A stretch of 64,000 nucleotides of DNA from Mogibacterium diversum_A. Its GTDB lineage: Bacteria; Bacillota; Clostridia; Peptostreptococcales; Anaerovoracaceae. Below the pieces are notes generated by a model. The model searched no databases, was not told the origin of the DNA, and was given only the letters and a program-made list of their open reading frames with translations. Shown here piece by piece: positions 40,877 through 50,235 of the stretch. How positions within the stretch are numbered: the first letter of the stretch is position 1; each line of letters begins with the position of its first letter. The translations under genes and the position numbers were made by a program. The stretch is from the NCBI RefSeq assembly GCF_938028775.1, contig NZ_CALIZG010000008.1, positions 62,001 to 126,000 on the forward strand, read 5' to 3'.

Positions 40877-42667
40877 TTAAATCTCTCTTGTATATTTAGC
40901 AAGGTACTCTCTCTCATCCTCTTCTAGGTATGGAGCGATAACCTCATATACATGCTTATGGTAGTCATTAAGCTGCTTACGCTCTTCAGGTGTCATGAAA
41001 TCTGGATCAATAGCATCTAGGTCAAATGGAACTAGCGTTATTGGCTCAAACTTGAGGAACTTACCGTATTCATTAACTTCATCTAGCACACAGAGAAGCT
41101 CATTCTCAAGACGAACTCCGTGAGAACCTTCGATGTATATTCCTGGCTCATCGGTAATAACCATACCCTCATCGATTACACACTGGTTGCCCTTTCTATA
41201 TACCCAGCGGAAGCTAGCAGGTCCCTCGTGAATATTTAGAAGGTATCCTACACCATGACCAGTTCCATGATTGAAGTTTAGATGGCGATCCCAGAATGGC
41301 TTTCTTGCATAAGCATCTAGAATTACACCGTTACAGCCGTAAAGGAACTTGGCATTAGCAAGAGATAGGTTACTGATAGCAACTAGAGTGAAATCCTTCT
41401 TCATCTGGTCTGTAATCTCACCCACAACATAAGTTCTTGTGATATCAGTTGAACCCTCATAGAATCCTGCTCCTGTATCTGTTAGGTGGAGTCCCTTAGG
41501 TAGCACTGGAATGTCTGTCTCAGGAGATGGTGCGTAGTGAACTATCGCAGCATGAGCTCCATATGATGAAATTGGCTCGAAGCTTGGACGGATGAAGTTT
41601 CCGAGCTCAGCACGGAACTCGTCGAGCTTATTAGCAACGCTTAGTTCGGTCATCTCAATCTTGCCGACATTTTCCTTTAGCCACTTCATAAGACGTAGAT
41701 GTGCAATGCTGTCCTTAATCTGAGCTTTTCTTATGTTCTCTAGCTCAACAGGATTCTTTACATTCTTAAATACCATCTCTGGATTCATCACGTCAATCTT
41801 CTTAACAGAATCAGCGATGTTGCAGAATAGTGCATAATTAACCTTGGATGCATCAAGCATAAGCCTAGTATCTGCAGGAATCTTCTTGATATCCTCGTAA
41901 ATATCGTTGTATGGGTGGATAACTACCCCATCAACTGCAAAGCGGGCCTTTATATCGTCATCCAGCTTACGCTCGTCAATATATAAATGGTATGACTTCT
42001 CATCCATCAGTGCATACGATAGAACTAGTGGGAAGAAGTCGATATCATCTCCACGGATATTCAGAGTCCAGCAGATATCGTCAAGCGTTGTAACAACGTG
42101 CATATCTGCCTCAGCTTCTACCATCTTCTCACGGATATCAGCAAGCTTTTCAGCAACGGTCTTTCCAGTATATTTAACATCGAGATCAAATGCCGGCTTT
42201 TCGGAGAGCGGTGGTCTGTCTGTCCAGATCTCATCGATTAGGTCAACGCTATACTCGATGCATCCTTCGTGCTTCTTAGCAATTTCATCATATAGCTGTC
42301 CTTCATCCATGGATACAACTCTTCCATCAAATCCGATTTTCTCACCTTTCTTAAGGTTGCTATTTATAAATGCATCTAGTGTTGGAACTCCAGGCTCACC
42401 CATCTTCATGAGCTCAACAGTTGTACCCTGAAGCTGCTCACCAGCCTGAAGGAAATATCTTCCATCAACCCATAGCCAAGCTCCGTCTAACCCTACTACT
42501 GCAACACCTGCAGAACCAGAGAATCCTGTTATGAACTTCCTTGCCTTGAAGTGCTCACCAACATACTCTGACTGATGAAAATCAGCTGTTGGAACAACGT
42601 AATAATTAATATCGTGCTCCTGCATCTTAGAACGGAGTGCAGTGAGTCTCTCCTGAATTACATTCAT
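40877..42667 (-). CDS. Xaa-Pro aminopeptidase (aminopeptidase P), M24B
   Basis: A 596-aa cytosolic metallopeptidase that removes the N-terminal residue before proline. It has three parts: two N-terminal creatinase-like domains (the first with GFSGSAGVAVV and WVDGRYFLQA) and the C-terminal pita-bread catalytic domain with metal ligands in TDTGAGFYEGSTDITRT (two Asp), HGTGHGVGY (His), TDEPGIY (Glu) and VRLENE (Glu). The length matches the long eukaryote-like APP1 form found in many Firmicutes. AAAGGAG precedes the ATG. It supports peptide use together with PepT and the POT transporter. Confidence 0.94.
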   Translation of the reverse strand: MNVIQERLTALRSKMQEHDINYYVVPTADFHQSEYVGEHFKARKFITGFSGSAGVAVVGLDGAWLWVDGRYFLQAGEQLQGTTVELMKMGEPGVPTLDAFINSNLKKGEKIGFDGRVVSMDEGQLYDEIAKKHEGCIEYSVDLIDEIWTDRPPLSEKPAFDLDVKYTGKTVAEKLADIREKMVEAEADMHVVTTLDDICWTLNIRGDDIDFFPLVLSYALMDEKSYHLYIDERKLDDDIKARFAVDGVVIHPYNDIYEDIKKIPADTRLMLDASKVNYALFCNIADSVKKIDVMNPEMVFKNVKNPVELENIRKAQIKDSIAHLRLMKWLKENVGKIEMTELSVANKLDEFRAELGNFIRPSFEPISSYGAHAAIVHYAPSPETDIPVLPKGLHLTDTGAGFYEGSTDITRTYVVGEITDQMKKDFTLVAISNLSLANAKFLYGCNGVILDAYARKPFWDRHLNFNHGTGHGVGYLLNIHEGPASFRWVYRKGNQCVIDEGMVITDEPGIYIEGSHGVRLENELLCVLDEVNEYGKFLKFEPITLVPFDLDAIDPDFMTPEERKQLNDYHKHVYEVIAPYLEEDEREYLAKYTREI

Positions 42668-42734
42668 TTAAAGTCTCCTTTCGAATGAACAATTAAATAA
42701 TTATATTTAATAATAATATCCTAAATTGATTATA

Positions 42735-42779
42735 GCACCAGATACGTGTGGCAAAAAGCCTAACTCCATAATCTGGTGC
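42735..42779. terminator. inverted repeat after fhs
   Basis: GCACCAGAT (42735-42743) and ATCTGGTGC (42771-42779), 9 bp perfect with a 27-base loop containing GGC/GCC. It follows the fhs stop; the T tract is absent, so termination is only probable. Confidence 0.5.
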
Positions 42780-42795
42780 ATAATAATACTATTTC

Positions 42796-44466
42796 TTATG
42801 ATAAGCCAATTATAGTTCCGTCGGACAGGATATCCATACCGTTTGCAGCCGGCACCTTAGGGAGCCCTGGCATTGTCATTATTGAGCCAGTAAGCGCTAC
42901 GATAAACCCTGCCCCTGCTGATACTCTTAGTTCTCTAACAGTGATGGTAAATCCTGTTGGTGCACCTAGCAGCGTTGCATCGTCTGAGAATGAATACTGG
43001 GTCTTTGCAACGCAGATTGGTAGCTTGTCATATCCTAGCTTTGTGAGCTCCTTAATCTGCTTTTTAGCTGCTGGTGTGAAATCAACCCCATCTGCACGGT
43101 AAATTTCCTTCGCTATCTTTTCCATCTTCTCCTCAATTGATAAATCGAGATCATATAATGGCTTAAAGTCCGCCTTACCCTCTTCACAGATCCTAATTAC
43201 TTCTTCAGCGAGATCCATTCCACCTTCAGCGCCCTTTGCGAAGACTTCAGACAGAACAACCTTTACCCCATACTCCTCACAGATCTTATCGAGAAGCTCT
43301 AGTTCAGCATCTGTATCAGTTGGGAATCTATTGATTGCTACTACTGATGGCACTCCGAACTTTGCTACGTTCTCTATGTGTCTTATGAGGTTAGAAGAAC
43401 CAGCTCTCAGTGCATCTAAATTTTCTTCAGCGAGATTATCCTTAGCCACGCCACCGTTCATCTTGAGAGCACGCACTGTAGCCACTATTACTACACAGTC
43501 AGGCTTTAACCCAGCGTATCTGCACTTGATATCAAAGAACTTTTCTGCACCTAGATCTGCTCCAAATCCAGCTTCAGTGATCACATAGTCACCGAGTTTT
43601 AGCGCAGTCTTTGTTGCTACTACAGAGTTGCAGCCATGAGCGATATTTGCAAACGGTCCACCGTGAATGAATGCCGGCGTGTTATCTAGCGTCTGAACCA
43701 GGTTAGGCTTAATGGCATCCTTGAGTAGTAGTGCCATAGCACCTGTAGCTTCTAAGTCGCCAGCCGTAACAGCTTCTCCTTCGTAGTTGTAAGCAACAAC
43801 CATCTTTGACAATCTTTCCTTGAGATCATCAAGATCAGTAGCAAGGCAAAGTATGGCCATGATTTCAGAAGCCACCGTGATATCAAATCCGTTCTCACGT
43901 GTTACGCCATCACCCTTGCCTCCAAGCCCTATAACGATATTACGAAGAGCACGATCGTTCATGTCAACAACGCGCTTCCATACAATTCTCTTCGTAACTA
44001 TTCCGAGTTTATTGCCCTGGTGAATATGATTATCAAGTAACGCTGCAAGCAGACTGTGAGCGGACGTAATAGCATGGAAGTCACCTGTAAAATGCAGATT
44101 GATATCATCCATAGGAACTACCTGGGAATAACCACCCCCTGCTGCACCTCCCTTAACTCCGAAGCAAGGTCCTAATGAAGGTTCGCGAAGAGTTGTAACA
44201 GTCTTTTTACCAAGCCTGCTAAGTGCCATAGAAAGCCCCACGTTAGTGGTCGTCTTACCTTCTCCTGCCGGAGTAGGATTTATAGCTGTAACTAGCACTA
44301 GTTTGCCATCTTCCCTATTCATGTTCTCCTTAATATAAGAATATGAAAGCTTAGCTTTGTATTTTCCATATTGCTCAAGTTCATCGCTCGGGATATCGAG
44401 CACTTTTGCAACTTCTGTGATTGGAAGCATTTTCGCTTCCTGAGCAATTTCAACATCTTTCTTCAT
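42796..44466 (-). CDS. fhs: formate-tetrahydrofolate ligase
   Basis: Fhs joins formate to tetrahydrofolate with ATP, giving 10-formyl-THF for one-carbon metabolism or the methyl branch of the acetyl-CoA pathway. The 556-aa length is typical. Motifs: the P-loop-like TPAGEGKTTTNVGL, FGVKGGAAGGGYSQV, and the C-terminal LTGSIMTMPGLPKVPAA. Start ATG 44466 has GGAGG 6 bases upstream; the frame from 44490 has no site. It has its own promoter and no other folate genes beside it. Confidence 0.97.
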   Translation of the reverse strand: MKKDVEIAQEAKMLPITEVAKVLDIPSDELEQYGKYKAKLSYSYIKENMNREDGKLVLVTAINPTPAGEGKTTTNVGLSMALSRLGKKTVTTLREPSLGPCFGVKGGAAGGGYSQVVPMDDINLHFTGDFHAITSAHSLLAALLDNHIHQGNKLGIVTKRIVWKRVVDMNDRALRNIVIGLGGKGDGVTRENGFDITVASEIMAILCLATDLDDLKERLSKMVVAYNYEGEAVTAGDLEATGAMALLLKDAIKPNLVQTLDNTPAFIHGGPFANIAHGCNSVVATKTALKLGDYVITEAGFGADLGAEKFFDIKCRYAGLKPDCVVIVATVRALKMNGGVAKDNLAEENLDALRAGSSNLIRHIENVAKFGVPSVVAINRFPTDTDAELELLDKICEEYGVKVVLSEVFAKGAEGGMDLAEEVIRICEEGKADFKPLYDLDLSIEEKMEKIAKEIYRADGVDFTPAAKKQIKELTKLGYDKLPICVAKTQYSFSDDATLLGAPTGFTITVRELRVSAGAGFIVALTGSIMTMPGLPKVPAANGMDILSDGTIIGLS

Positions 44467-44532
44467 AACATTCCTCCACAAATATAACAATATGTGTCAA
44501 AAGCAAATATCTAAATATATAGATATATGGTC

Positions 44533-44562
44533 ATTATACTTCATGTTCATATTCCCATACAA
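44533..44562 (-). promoter_or_regulatory. fhs promoter
   Basis: Minus-strand TTGTAT (44557-44562) and TATAAT (44533-44538) with an 18-base spacer, about 70 bases before the start codon. Confidence 0.6.
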
Positions 44563-44666
44563 CATTATTAGGTACGATTATATTATTTAATGATTTTATC
44601 GCTTATAAACATATTTTTTATAAATAATTTGTTATGAGCACTTATTTCTAGTTCGATTTTCTATAT

Positions 44667-44695
44667 AAAAAAGCAACCGGATTGTCTCCGATTGC
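44667..44695 (-). terminator. terminator of the YheO-like gene
   Basis: Minus-strand GCAATCGGA and TCCGGTTGC (arms 44687-44695 and 44673-44681) pair over 9 bp with one G-U, then TTTTTTATA. Confidence 0.9.
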
Positions 44696-44769
44696 CCAAA
44701 TCTTATTCATGAAATTCTAAATAATTAAAAGTGCATATATAACTTAATTACAAAGTGCATGATGCCAAA

Positions 44770-45453
44770 TTATCTTAGCTTGAGTTCGTTATATGGTTCG
44801 CGGCCTTCTTCATCCCTTATCTCACGTAAGTAATTATAAAGAGTTGCTTGAGATATAGATAAAGTTTCGCAGATAAACGGAACAGCTTCCTTTACAGAGA
44901 ATAAGCCCTGAAACTTGAATTTAGTCAATAGCTTAATCTTACCTTCCTTAGTATTAATTTGGTTAGGATCAAACTGTTTTATCGACTTAATTATAGTATC
45001 CTTCATCACATTCTGAATATAATCTTCGTCATTTATAGAATATACCGAATCATCCGCAGTTGGCTCCTCAACATCATGAATCTTAATAGATTCGCTAAGG
45101 TAGTTGATAATATCCTGAACTTTTGATGGATCCTGATTTATACAAATCATAGCTGCTGGATTGTTTTCTTCATCCATAAACATGAAGTGAGATGCGCGAA
45201 GCTTCTTGCCATGTGCTGACTTGCTCGCATAACCGATGAGGTGTCCCTCACCATCAGCAAGATTATTGATAACATCATATACACCGGGGTTAATCCTATA
45301 GCTTCTCTCTCTACCGGTGATATTGTTGTTATGCATGAACACTATTTCTCTTTTAGTAAGATCATGGAGTACAACTTCTGTATCGCTACCCATAAGCTTA
45401 GCGATTCCAGAAGCAACCTGTGCTAATATATCTAAACGTTCTTCCTGAGTCAT
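44770..45453 (-). CDS. YheO/DauR-like PAS-HTH transcriptional regulator
   Basis: A 227-aa cytoplasmic regulator. Residues ~10-115 form a YheO-like PAS domain (SDTEVVLHDLTKREIVFMHNN), and the C-terminal ~60 residues an HTH_22 type helix-turn-helix (LFSVKEAVPFICETLSISQATLYNYLREI). DauR of this family controls D-amino-acid metabolism; the ligand here is unknown. ATG 45453 is 11 bases from GAGGAG; a GTG at 45465 overlapping the upstream stop (GTGA) is an alternative. It is cotranscribed with a YitT protein. Confidence 0.85.
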   Translation of the reverse strand: MTQEERLDILAQVASGIAKLMGSDTEVVLHDLTKREIVFMHNNNITGRERSYRINPGVYDVINNLADGEGHLIGYASKSAHGKKLRASHFMFMDEENNPAAMICINQDPSKVQDIINYLSESIKIHDVEEPTADDSVYSINDEDYIQNVMKDTIIKSIKQFDPNQINTKEGKIKLLTKFKFQGLFSVKEAVPFICETLSISQATLYNYLREIRDEEGREPYNELKLR

Positions 45454-45461
45454 ATCTTGTT

Positions 45462-46379
45462 TCACTCCTCTTTTTGCGTAAGATCAATTCCTTGACGACG
45501 CTCTGCAACCTTAGGCACATAATCCTCATCACTAAACCATGTAGTAAATCCATTTCCATTTACTTCACTAACATTAGTTATAGTGATAAATGCATTTTCA
45601 TCTATTGCAAGAGCTGCCTGCTTTACTTTATTGAGATTTCTACTACCAACTACACAGTACACCAAGTCCTGTTCAGACTGCAGATATCCACCTGTTGCAT
45701 GCATGATTGTCGTACCAAACCCTAGCTGTAGTATCTTCTCGTTGATTTCTTTGATTTTCTTTGTGAAAATCATGAGCTGTACACCACCTTGCCCGAGCAG
45801 TATCATCTTGTTCATGCACACGCTATAAATCAGCGCGTATAGAATTCCTAGGATTACTCCGTTAGTCTTCGTTACCGGAATCTGCATCATGAAGATTGCA
45901 AAGTCAATGGCATACATAATCGGTGCAACTTTAACACCAAATTTTCTATTTAGAATTAGTGGTGGCACGTCTATTCCACCTGTTGATCCACCAACCCTTA
46001 GGATTAGCCCAAGCCCTATTCCATCGATAACACCAGCACAGATAGCTGCTAGCAGCGGATCGTCAACAAGATGATGAAGCACCGTAGCCTTCTGAAATAT
46101 TCCCAAAAATACCGGAAATAAAACTGTTCCTAGTACGATAGACGCTGCAAACTTTTTTCCAAGAGCCCATGTTCCAATTATAAAAAGTATGACGTTAATC
46201 ACAAGAACCGTTCCTGACACGCTAAGACCAAAATAATAATTGGTCATGCGGCCAACACCTGCTAAGCCTGAAACTACCATCCCATATGGTAAAGCAAAAC
46301 AAGCAATAGCAAAGGCGCTTAATGCATTTCCGACAACCATTTGAAGTACTTCTAGTCCCACCTTGGAAGCATTTCTCAT
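45462..46379 (-). CDS. YitT family membrane protein
   Basis: A ~305-aa protein with five to six membrane segments (YitT_membrane/DUF161) in the first 200 residues, including GGSTGGIDVPPLILNRKFG, and a C-terminal cytoplasmic DUF2179 domain (TTIMHATGGYLQSEQDLVYCVV). Function in the family is unknown, possibly transport. Start choice: ATG 46379 with AAGGTGG close upstream; a GTG at 46409 with AAAGG, or TTG 46442, would give longer forms. Its stop overlaps the regulator gene, suggesting that the regulator controls this protein or senses its cargo. Confidence 0.87.
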   Translation of the reverse strand: MRNASKVGLEVLQMVVGNALSAFAIACFALPYGMVVSGLAGVGRMTNYYFGLSVSGTVLVINVILFIIGTWALGKKFAASIVLGTVLFPVFLGIFQKATVLHHLVDDPLLAAICAGVIDGIGLGLILRVGGSTGGIDVPPLILNRKFGVKVAPIMYAIDFAIFMMQIPVTKTNGVILGILYALIYSVCMNKMILLGQGGVQLMIFTKKIKEINEKILQLGFGTTIMHATGGYLQSEQDLVYCVVGSRNLNKVKQAALAIDENAFITITNVSEVNGNGFTTWFSDEDYVPKVAERRQGIDLTQKEE

Positions 46380-46699
46380 AATCCACCTTGTCGAGCACCT
46401 ATAGGTCACTCGCAACCCTTTCTTTAGTCTAAAACTCGCCAAAACTTAAAGCATAATCTTTGTAAATAGTCTAAAAAAATAACTACGTACAGTAAAATAA
46501 TATATCATCAGATAGCGGAAATTGTCAAGATTTCAAGGAATATTCTAGGTGAAATTTTTATTATATTTGTATTCTTATTGTCAACTTGTTACCCTTTTGT
46601 CGACCTCATAGGTATCTAAATATTTGGAACAATATCGCGTCTGTGATAATATAGATTATATTATTTACGTTTTGATTCGGTTTCATAAGGAGGCCTTCG
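46380..46699. other. 320-base divergent intergenic region
   Basis: It separates the YitT gene from pepT. Apart from the pepT promoter (46624-46652) and possible longer YitT starts near 46409-46442, I see nothing that can be named. Confidence 0.55.
46624..46652 (+). promoter_or_regulatory. pepT promoter
   Basis: TTGGAA (46624-46629) and TAATAT (46647-46652) with a 17-base spacer, 48 bases before the pepT start. Confidence 0.6.
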
Positions 46700-47917
46700 A
46701 TGAAAGCACATGAAAGATTATTAAAATACGTTTCGTATCGCACCCCAAGTGACGAAAATAGCGAAACATCCCCTTCAAGCCAGTGCCAATTTTCACTGGC
46801 ACACGCATTAGTTGAGGAGCTCAAAGAACTAGGTGTCGAAGATGCGGCATGTGATGAATATTGTTACGTGTACGGACACATACCGGCTACCCCAGGAAAA
46901 GAACATGTAACAGCGATTGGTTTTTGCTCACATATGGATACAGTGAGCGACTATTGTGATCACGATGCAAATCCACAGATTATAGAGAATTATGACGGAG
47001 GAGTGGTTAAACTCGGCGACAGCGGACTTGTCCTTGACCCGGAGGTTTTCCCTCATCTTAAGGACCTCAAAGGACGCACCTTGATAACTACAGACGGAAC
47101 GACGGTGCTCGGTGCTGATGATAAAGCTGGAATTGCCGAGATTATGACCGTAGTTGAACACATAAATGAATTCGAACATGGTCCTATCTCAATAGCATTT
47201 ACGCCTGATGAGGAAATTGGCAGAGGTACCGTACACTTCGATGTTGCAAGATTTGATGCAAAATACGGATATACGCTAGACGGTTCAACAGAGGGTGAAG
47301 TTCAATATGAAACCTTCAATGCTGCCACGGCAAAGATTTATGTAAAAGGTGAAAATGTTCATCCTGGTTCAGCGAAGGATGTTATGATTAACGCTTCACT
47401 CGTTGCAATGGAATTTGATTCCTTGCTCCCTGCTGCTGAACGTCCTGAGCGGACCGAAGACCACGAAGGCTTCTATCACCTAATATCGGTAAACGGAACT
47501 GTAAGTGATGCGAATATGACGTATATCATCAGAGATCATGATGCATCTAAGTTCACAAACAGGCAGGATACAATGAAAATGGCCGAAAAGTTTCTTAACG
47601 AGAAATACGGAGATGGAACTGTAAGACTCGAGATTAAGGAACAGTATAGAAATATGGCTGAAGTTCTTGAAAAGTGCCCAGATGCTATTGAAAACGCCAA
47701 GAACGCTTGTAAAGCAGCGGGTGTTGATCCGCTAGTTATTCCAGTAAGAGGTGGCACAGATGGTGCTAACCTCAGCTTCATGGGTCTACCTTGTCCAAAC
47801 CTCGGTACTGGTGGACACGCATTCCACGGTCCTTATGAGCATATAACTGTAGAGGGCATGGAGACCGGTGTAGAGGTTATAAAGGCTCTCATAAATGAAT
47901 TTGTAAAGGAAGCATAG
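46700..47917 (+). CDS. pepT: peptidase T (tripeptide aminopeptidase), M20B
   Basis: PepT removes the N-terminal residue of tripeptides in the cytosol. The 405-aa length is standard. Zinc and catalytic motifs: GFCSHMDTVSD (metal His and Asp), TTVLGADDKAGIAEIM (bridging Asp), FTPDEEIGRGTVHFD (catalytic Glu pair), LDGSTEGEVQYE, and the C-terminal GGHAFHGPYEH (His). AAGGAGG with 6 bases spacing precedes the ATG. It complements aminopeptidase P and the POT transporter in peptide use. Confidence 0.96.
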   Translation: MKAHERLLKYVSYRTPSDENSETSPSSQCQFSLAHALVEELKELGVEDAACDEYCYVYGHIPATPGKEHVTAIGFCSHMDTVSDYCDHDANPQIIENYDGGVVKLGDSGLVLDPEVFPHLKDLKGRTLITTDGTTVLGADDKAGIAEIMTVVEHINEFEHGPISIAFTPDEEIGRGTVHFDVARFDAKYGYTLDGSTEGEVQYETFNAATAKIYVKGENVHPGSAKDVMINASLVAMEFDSLLPAAERPERTEDHEGFYHLISVNGTVSDANMTYIIRDHDASKFTNRQDTMKMAEKFLNEKYGDGTVRLEIKEQYRNMAEVLEKCPDAIENAKNACKAAGVDPLVIPVRGGTDGANLSFMGLPCPNLGTGGHAFHGPYEHITVEGMETGVEVIKALINEFVKEA

Positions 47918-47951
47918 ATCTGAATGATTCAGACACTGTGCTTGTATTAGT

Positions 47952-48016
47952 AAAAGCGGTTAGGATTGATATGACACTAGTTTAAGAGCGCATATCGAGT
48001 TTACCTAACCGCTTTT
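47952..48016. terminator. convergent terminator between pepT and cls
   Basis: AAAAGCGGTTAGG (47952-47964) pairs perfectly with CCTAACCGCTTTT (48004-48016); the 39-base interior has a further GATATG/CATATC pairing. It can act on both converging genes. Confidence 0.75.
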
Positions 48017-48033
48017 AATTGCATCTAGACATT

Positions 48034-49605
48034 CTACATCAGTACAGCGAAGAGCCTCAGAATTTGTCTAAATATATTTAAAGATTTCTTTCCATCTACA
48101 TATCTATCTGTCACTTCTACACATTTTGTAAAAGTTTCATCAAAATCTGCCTTTATATCATAGACAGCTCTGCAGTTATACATCAATACACCATTTTCAA
48201 AGTGGTGAAAGAAACTTCTGTAATCAAGATTAATTGTTCCGCAAGTAGCTATCTCATCATCAGCGACGCATTGTTTTGCATGGCAGAAACCCGGAGTGTA
48301 CTCATAAATCCTAACCCCGTCTCTTACAAGCCTCGAATAATACGACCTTGTCACAGCATAGGTAGCACGTTTATCTGGAATTCCTGGCGTAATTAGTCTT
48401 ACATCAACCCCTCTCGACGCAGCAAGTGTCAACGCCTTATTCATCTCATCTGTGATAATGAGATAAGGAGTCATAAACCACACATACTCATCGGCGTTGT
48501 TTATAATATTGAGATAGACGTTTTCCCCAACATGCTCATGATCAAGCGGGGTATCCCCATAAGGCTGAATAAAGCTGCCTTCCTCCTGGTTCTCCAGTTT
48601 AACAGTCGGCATGTATTTTAAGTAGCTAACGTCTTTTGTATCGCGAGTCTTAGTTGCATTCCAAATTTCCAGAAACATCACAGTTAGATTATGCACAGCA
48701 TTTCCTTCAATCCGCACACCAGAATCTTTCCAATCCCCATATGGTCTGGTTAACTTAAAATACTCGTTTGCAAGATTGTATCCACCTGTAAACCCAATCT
48801 TCCCATCTACAACCGTAATCTTGCGGTGATCACGGTTGTTCAGAAAAACATTGGCAATCGGTACAACCGGGTTGAATACCCTGCATTTAATACCTAAATC
48901 ATTAAGACGTTTTATAAAGCTACTATCGATAAACCCAACACTCCCGACATCGTCGTAAATGATTCTAACCTCAACACCTTCTGCTGCCTTTTCTGCTAGA
49001 ATTTCCTTTATTCCAGCAAATGCCGCGGAATCTTCGATAGCGTGATATTCCATGAATATGAAATGCTCCGCCTTCCTCATGGCTTCTTTCTGTGCGGCAA
49101 GCGCTGCTCTAGCCTCCCCGTAGAACTCTATGTTTGAATCGCTATAAGCGGGGAATAAGGCTTTATGAGAGATATATCTAAAAATATTAGCAACGCCTAG
49201 ATCCCTATCTCCTATCTCCTCTAGAACCTCTTTGTCACCACTAAGGAGCGGGAACAACTCATTATCAACATTTAGAAACCTCATCCTCATCTTTCGAGTC
49301 GATCCAGAAAATCCAACCATAAAATATATTGTAACTCCTATGATTGGATTAAGCATAATGAGAACCACCCACGGCAGCTTAACAGATGCACTCGCAGATT
49401 TTGTCGAGATGGCTATGACGATAGCTAGAGCGATGATTCGGAAAATTGTGGCTAGTATGGTGTATTTTTCATTTAAGCTACTTATGAGCATAGCAATAAA
49501 CAGCACTTCAGCTGCGATTGCTATGACAGCTATCATCAAACGCCCAATGCTATTTTTGACCTGCTCCTTTTTCTCATATGTTGCAAATGTCTTTGAAACA
49601 CTCAT
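48034..49605 (-). CDS. cls: cardiolipin synthase
   Basis: A membrane-bound phospholipase D-family enzyme, 523 aa, that condenses two phosphatidylglycerols to cardiolipin. Three hydrophobic segments in residues 20-105 precede two HKD motifs: HRKITVVDGKIGFTGG and HAKQCVADDEIATCGTINLD. The C-terminus ends in a hydrophobic KSLNIFRQILRLFAVLM, as in ClsA-type proteins. It follows nrdG by 19 bases, so it may share the nrdD transcript even though the functions are unrelated. Confidence 0.95.
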   Translation of the reverse strand: MSVSKTFATYEKKEQVKNSIGRLMIAVIAIAAEVLFIAMLISSLNEKYTILATIFRIIALAIVIAISTKSASASVKLPWVVLIMLNPIIGVTIYFMVGFSGSTRKMRMRFLNVDNELFPLLSGDKEVLEEIGDRDLGVANIFRYISHKALFPAYSDSNIEFYGEARAALAAQKEAMRKAEHFIFMEYHAIEDSAAFAGIKEILAEKAAEGVEVRIIYDDVGSVGFIDSSFIKRLNDLGIKCRVFNPVVPIANVFLNNRDHRKITVVDGKIGFTGGYNLANEYFKLTRPYGDWKDSGVRIEGNAVHNLTVMFLEIWNATKTRDTKDVSYLKYMPTVKLENQEEGSFIQPYGDTPLDHEHVGENVYLNIINNADEYVWFMTPYLIITDEMNKALTLAASRGVDVRLITPGIPDKRATYAVTRSYYSRLVRDGVRIYEYTPGFCHAKQCVADDEIATCGTINLDYRSFFHHFENGVLMYNCRAVYDIKADFDETFTKCVEVTDRYVDGKKSLNIFRQILRLFAVLM

Positions 49606-49624
49606 GCTGCTAGCCCCCTATACA

Positions 49625-50146
49625 TTATTCGTCCCAGAGCACAACCTTTCCCTCTTTTCTAGTCTTATTCATATCTATCAGCCTTTGATTTTCTGATCCT
49701 CTAAATCTCAGCTGAATGTTCTTAAGCTCTTGCTCGAACCTACCGTCGATTAGCACATCAATCATATTAAGCATATCCATAGTCACTTCTGTGTGGCAGT
49801 GCGTTCCCTCTCTCATGAGATCTTCGAGCACAAATCCAGAAAATGACCAAATCGTTTTGTCAGGATACCTCTCTTTCACACGTTTAAGAAACGGCACAAG
49901 TGCAACCTGGTTTTCTGGTTCGAACGGCTCTCCCCCAAGAACTGTAAGACCTGTTATATAATTAGGCTTAAGCATCTCAATAATCCTGTCTTCAGTCTCC
50001 TTGGTGAATTCTTGTCCGTAATTAAAGTCCCATGTCTGCGGCTGGAAACAGCCAGGACATCTATTTGTACAGCCTGACACGAACAGACTGACTCTTACAC
50101 CAATTCCATTGGCTATATCACAATCTTTAATCTCTCCGTAATACAC
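49625..50146 (-). CDS. nrdG: anaerobic ribonucleotide reductase activating protein
   Basis: NrdG is the radical-SAM enzyme that installs the glycyl radical on NrdD. The cluster motif CTNRCPGCF (CxxxCxxC) follows SLFVSG; GGEPFEPENQ is the GGE SAM-binding motif. The 173-aa length is typical. It lies downstream of nrdD with a metallopeptidase gene between them. The C-terminal WDE ends 19 bases before cls. Confidence 0.96.
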   Translation of the reverse strand: MYYGEIKDCDIANGIGVRVSLFVSGCTNRCPGCFQPQTWDFNYGQEFTKETEDRIIEMLKPNYITGLTVLGGEPFEPENQVALVPFLKRVKERYPDKTIWSFSGFVLEDLMREGTHCHTEVTMDMLNMIDVLIDGRFEQELKNIQLRFRGSENQRLIDMNKTRKEGKVVLWDE

Positions 50147-50235
50147 TTTCTTACTCTCTCTTCATTTTGTTAATACAATTATATCGTATAACCAGTATTA
50201 TTATAAGCCTTAAAAATCATACTCTGTTCGGATTC

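Larger units (their letters stand above)
44467..44769. other. 303-base intergenic region upstream of fhs
   Basis: It contains the fhs promoter (44533-44562) and the terminator of the YheO-like gene (44667-44695). I see no riboswitch of the THF type and no small gene. Confidence 0.6.

Noticed and set aside
44467..44600. THF riboswitch upstream of fhs
   Set aside because: No conserved THF aptamer sequence is present; only an AT-rich leader and a promoter.
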